Below are positions 63,513-64,000 of a stretch of DNA of 64,000 bases, one piece after another (positions within the stretch are counted from its first letter, which is position 1; each line of letters opens with the position of its first letter). The stretch is from Hymenobacter siberiensis (GTDB lineage: Bacteria > Bacteroidota > Bacteroidia > Cytophagales > Hymenobacteraceae). The stretch covers positions 248,001 through 312,000 of the forward strand of contig NZ_JAHLZZ010000001.1 in the NCBI RefSeq assembly GCF_018967845.1, read 5' to 3'. The position numbers were made by a program, and so were the translations under genes. The notes under the pieces are model-generated. The model did not search any database. It was not told the DNA's origin and worked only from the letters and a program-made list of their open reading frames with translations.

Positions 63513-64000
63513 ATGGGACATCATGTAGTAGGCAATACCACCCGCGTTGATATTGCTAGAGCGGAGAGCATTGTCGGGATAGTTAGTACACTCAATCCCG
63601 ATGTAAAAGAATCGATTACAAGTTTCGTAGCTGAATTTTATACAGTATGGGCGAATGGCGTTTTGGGTCAGTCAAACTTTCACGATGAGGTTGTTAAAGT
63701 AGGGCGCACATTTAAAAAATTGCTTGATAACAATCCAGACGACGCGGCTGACCTAGCCGATGCTTTTTGCTTAGCTATCCGGCTTGAAATAGACAGAATA
63801 GAAGATGAAGCCAGCAACTATATACCAAGCACCGCCCCGCTGCCTGATTCACCCCAAGAGATTGCAATGTGGCTGGCGGCGCAAGGCCAGGTCCGCAAGG
63901 ACAAAGCAGTTGAAATTCTATGGGGAATCTTACCACCTTTTGAAGAGGCATCTACTGCCCGTAATAGAGCTGTTTACTACCGTAATAAGTTGGGAGCAAC
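63513..64000 (+). CDS. Partial gene of unknown function downstream of the integrase
   Basis: An open frame from ATG at 63513, three bases after the integrase stop, runs without a stop to the end of the window (162 codons). It begins MGHHVVGNTTRVDIARAESI and later reads IAMWLAAQGQVRKDKAVEIL. It is soluble and mostly helical by composition, with no motif I recognise. Its GC content is clearly lower than that of the genes before 62 kb, which fits a recently acquired cargo gene. Tight spacing suggests joint expression with the integrase. The function cannot be judged from this part. Confidence 0.7.
   Translation, partial: MGHHVVGNTTRVDIARAESIVGIVSTLNPDVKESITSFVAEFYTVWANGVLGQSNFHDEVVKVGRTFKKLLDNNPDDAADLADAFCLAIRLEIDRIEDEASNYIPSTAPLPDSPQEIAMWLAAQGQVRKDKAVEILWGILPPFEEASTARNRAVYYRNKLGA

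Overview
The window looks like chromosomal DNA from a GC-rich member of the Bacteroidota, most probably Hymenobacter or a close relative (Cytophagales). The evidence is a gldH gliding lipoprotein next to a ricT/PSP1 gene, three secreted proteins ending in type IX secretion (T9SS) sorting domains, several TAnnTTTG promoter boxes in place of strong Shine-Dalgarno signals, and many intergenic palindromes whose translated arms read like CHPERSEG. No database search was possible, so genus level is inference.

Layout. 0-10 kb: cold-shock protein, gldH-ricT, a HEMGH metalloprotease, a T9SS subtilase, an alcohol dehydrogenase interrupted by an amber codon, a propeller protein and an LpxH-like hydrolase. 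10-24 kb: the cell-biology block lud-ftsH-rsfS/birA, a secreted cupredoxin, a GT117-type membrane protein, a GWxTD protein overlapping rlmB, then manC and kdsD (sugar nucleotide/LPS precursors). 24-35 kb: recQ, a GxxExxY protein, bacilliredoxin, M28 peptidase, DUF1028 and DUF3850 proteins, a homoserine-acetyltransferase-like hydrolase, and a two-gene osmoprotectant ABC importer. 35-48 kb: a 1,559-residue HYR-repeat T9SS surface protein, a GNAT, an atypical peptide deformylase, and four secreted peptidase-type enzymes (S9, M20, M1, with M28 upstream), suggesting an oligopeptide-scavenging lifestyle. 48-56 kb: the oxoprolinase genes pxpB-pxpC-pxpA with an NRAMP-type transporter, a GlpD-type dehydrogenase, and an NCS1 permease with a small partner. 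56-58.6 kb: two adjacent exported-protein genes that are decaying. 58.7-62 kb: a UvrA2-type ABC ATPase and a methyltransferase. 62.2 kb to the end: a tyrosine integrase and a lower-GC open frame running off the window, the left end of a probable integrated element.

The most distinctive feature is the density and behaviour of palindromic intergenic repeats. At least fourteen elements of several sequence classes occur in 64 kb. None lies between divergent genes. Some are nested, some collapsed to minimal forms, one is flanked by a duplicated gene end, and two supply the apparent start codon of the neighbouring gene. No CRISPR array, rRNA, tRNA or complete transposon was seen. Four loci have defects or altered starts that matter for annotation: the alcohol dehydrogenase, the two exported genes at 56-58.6 kb, and the propeller gene at 8.1 kb.
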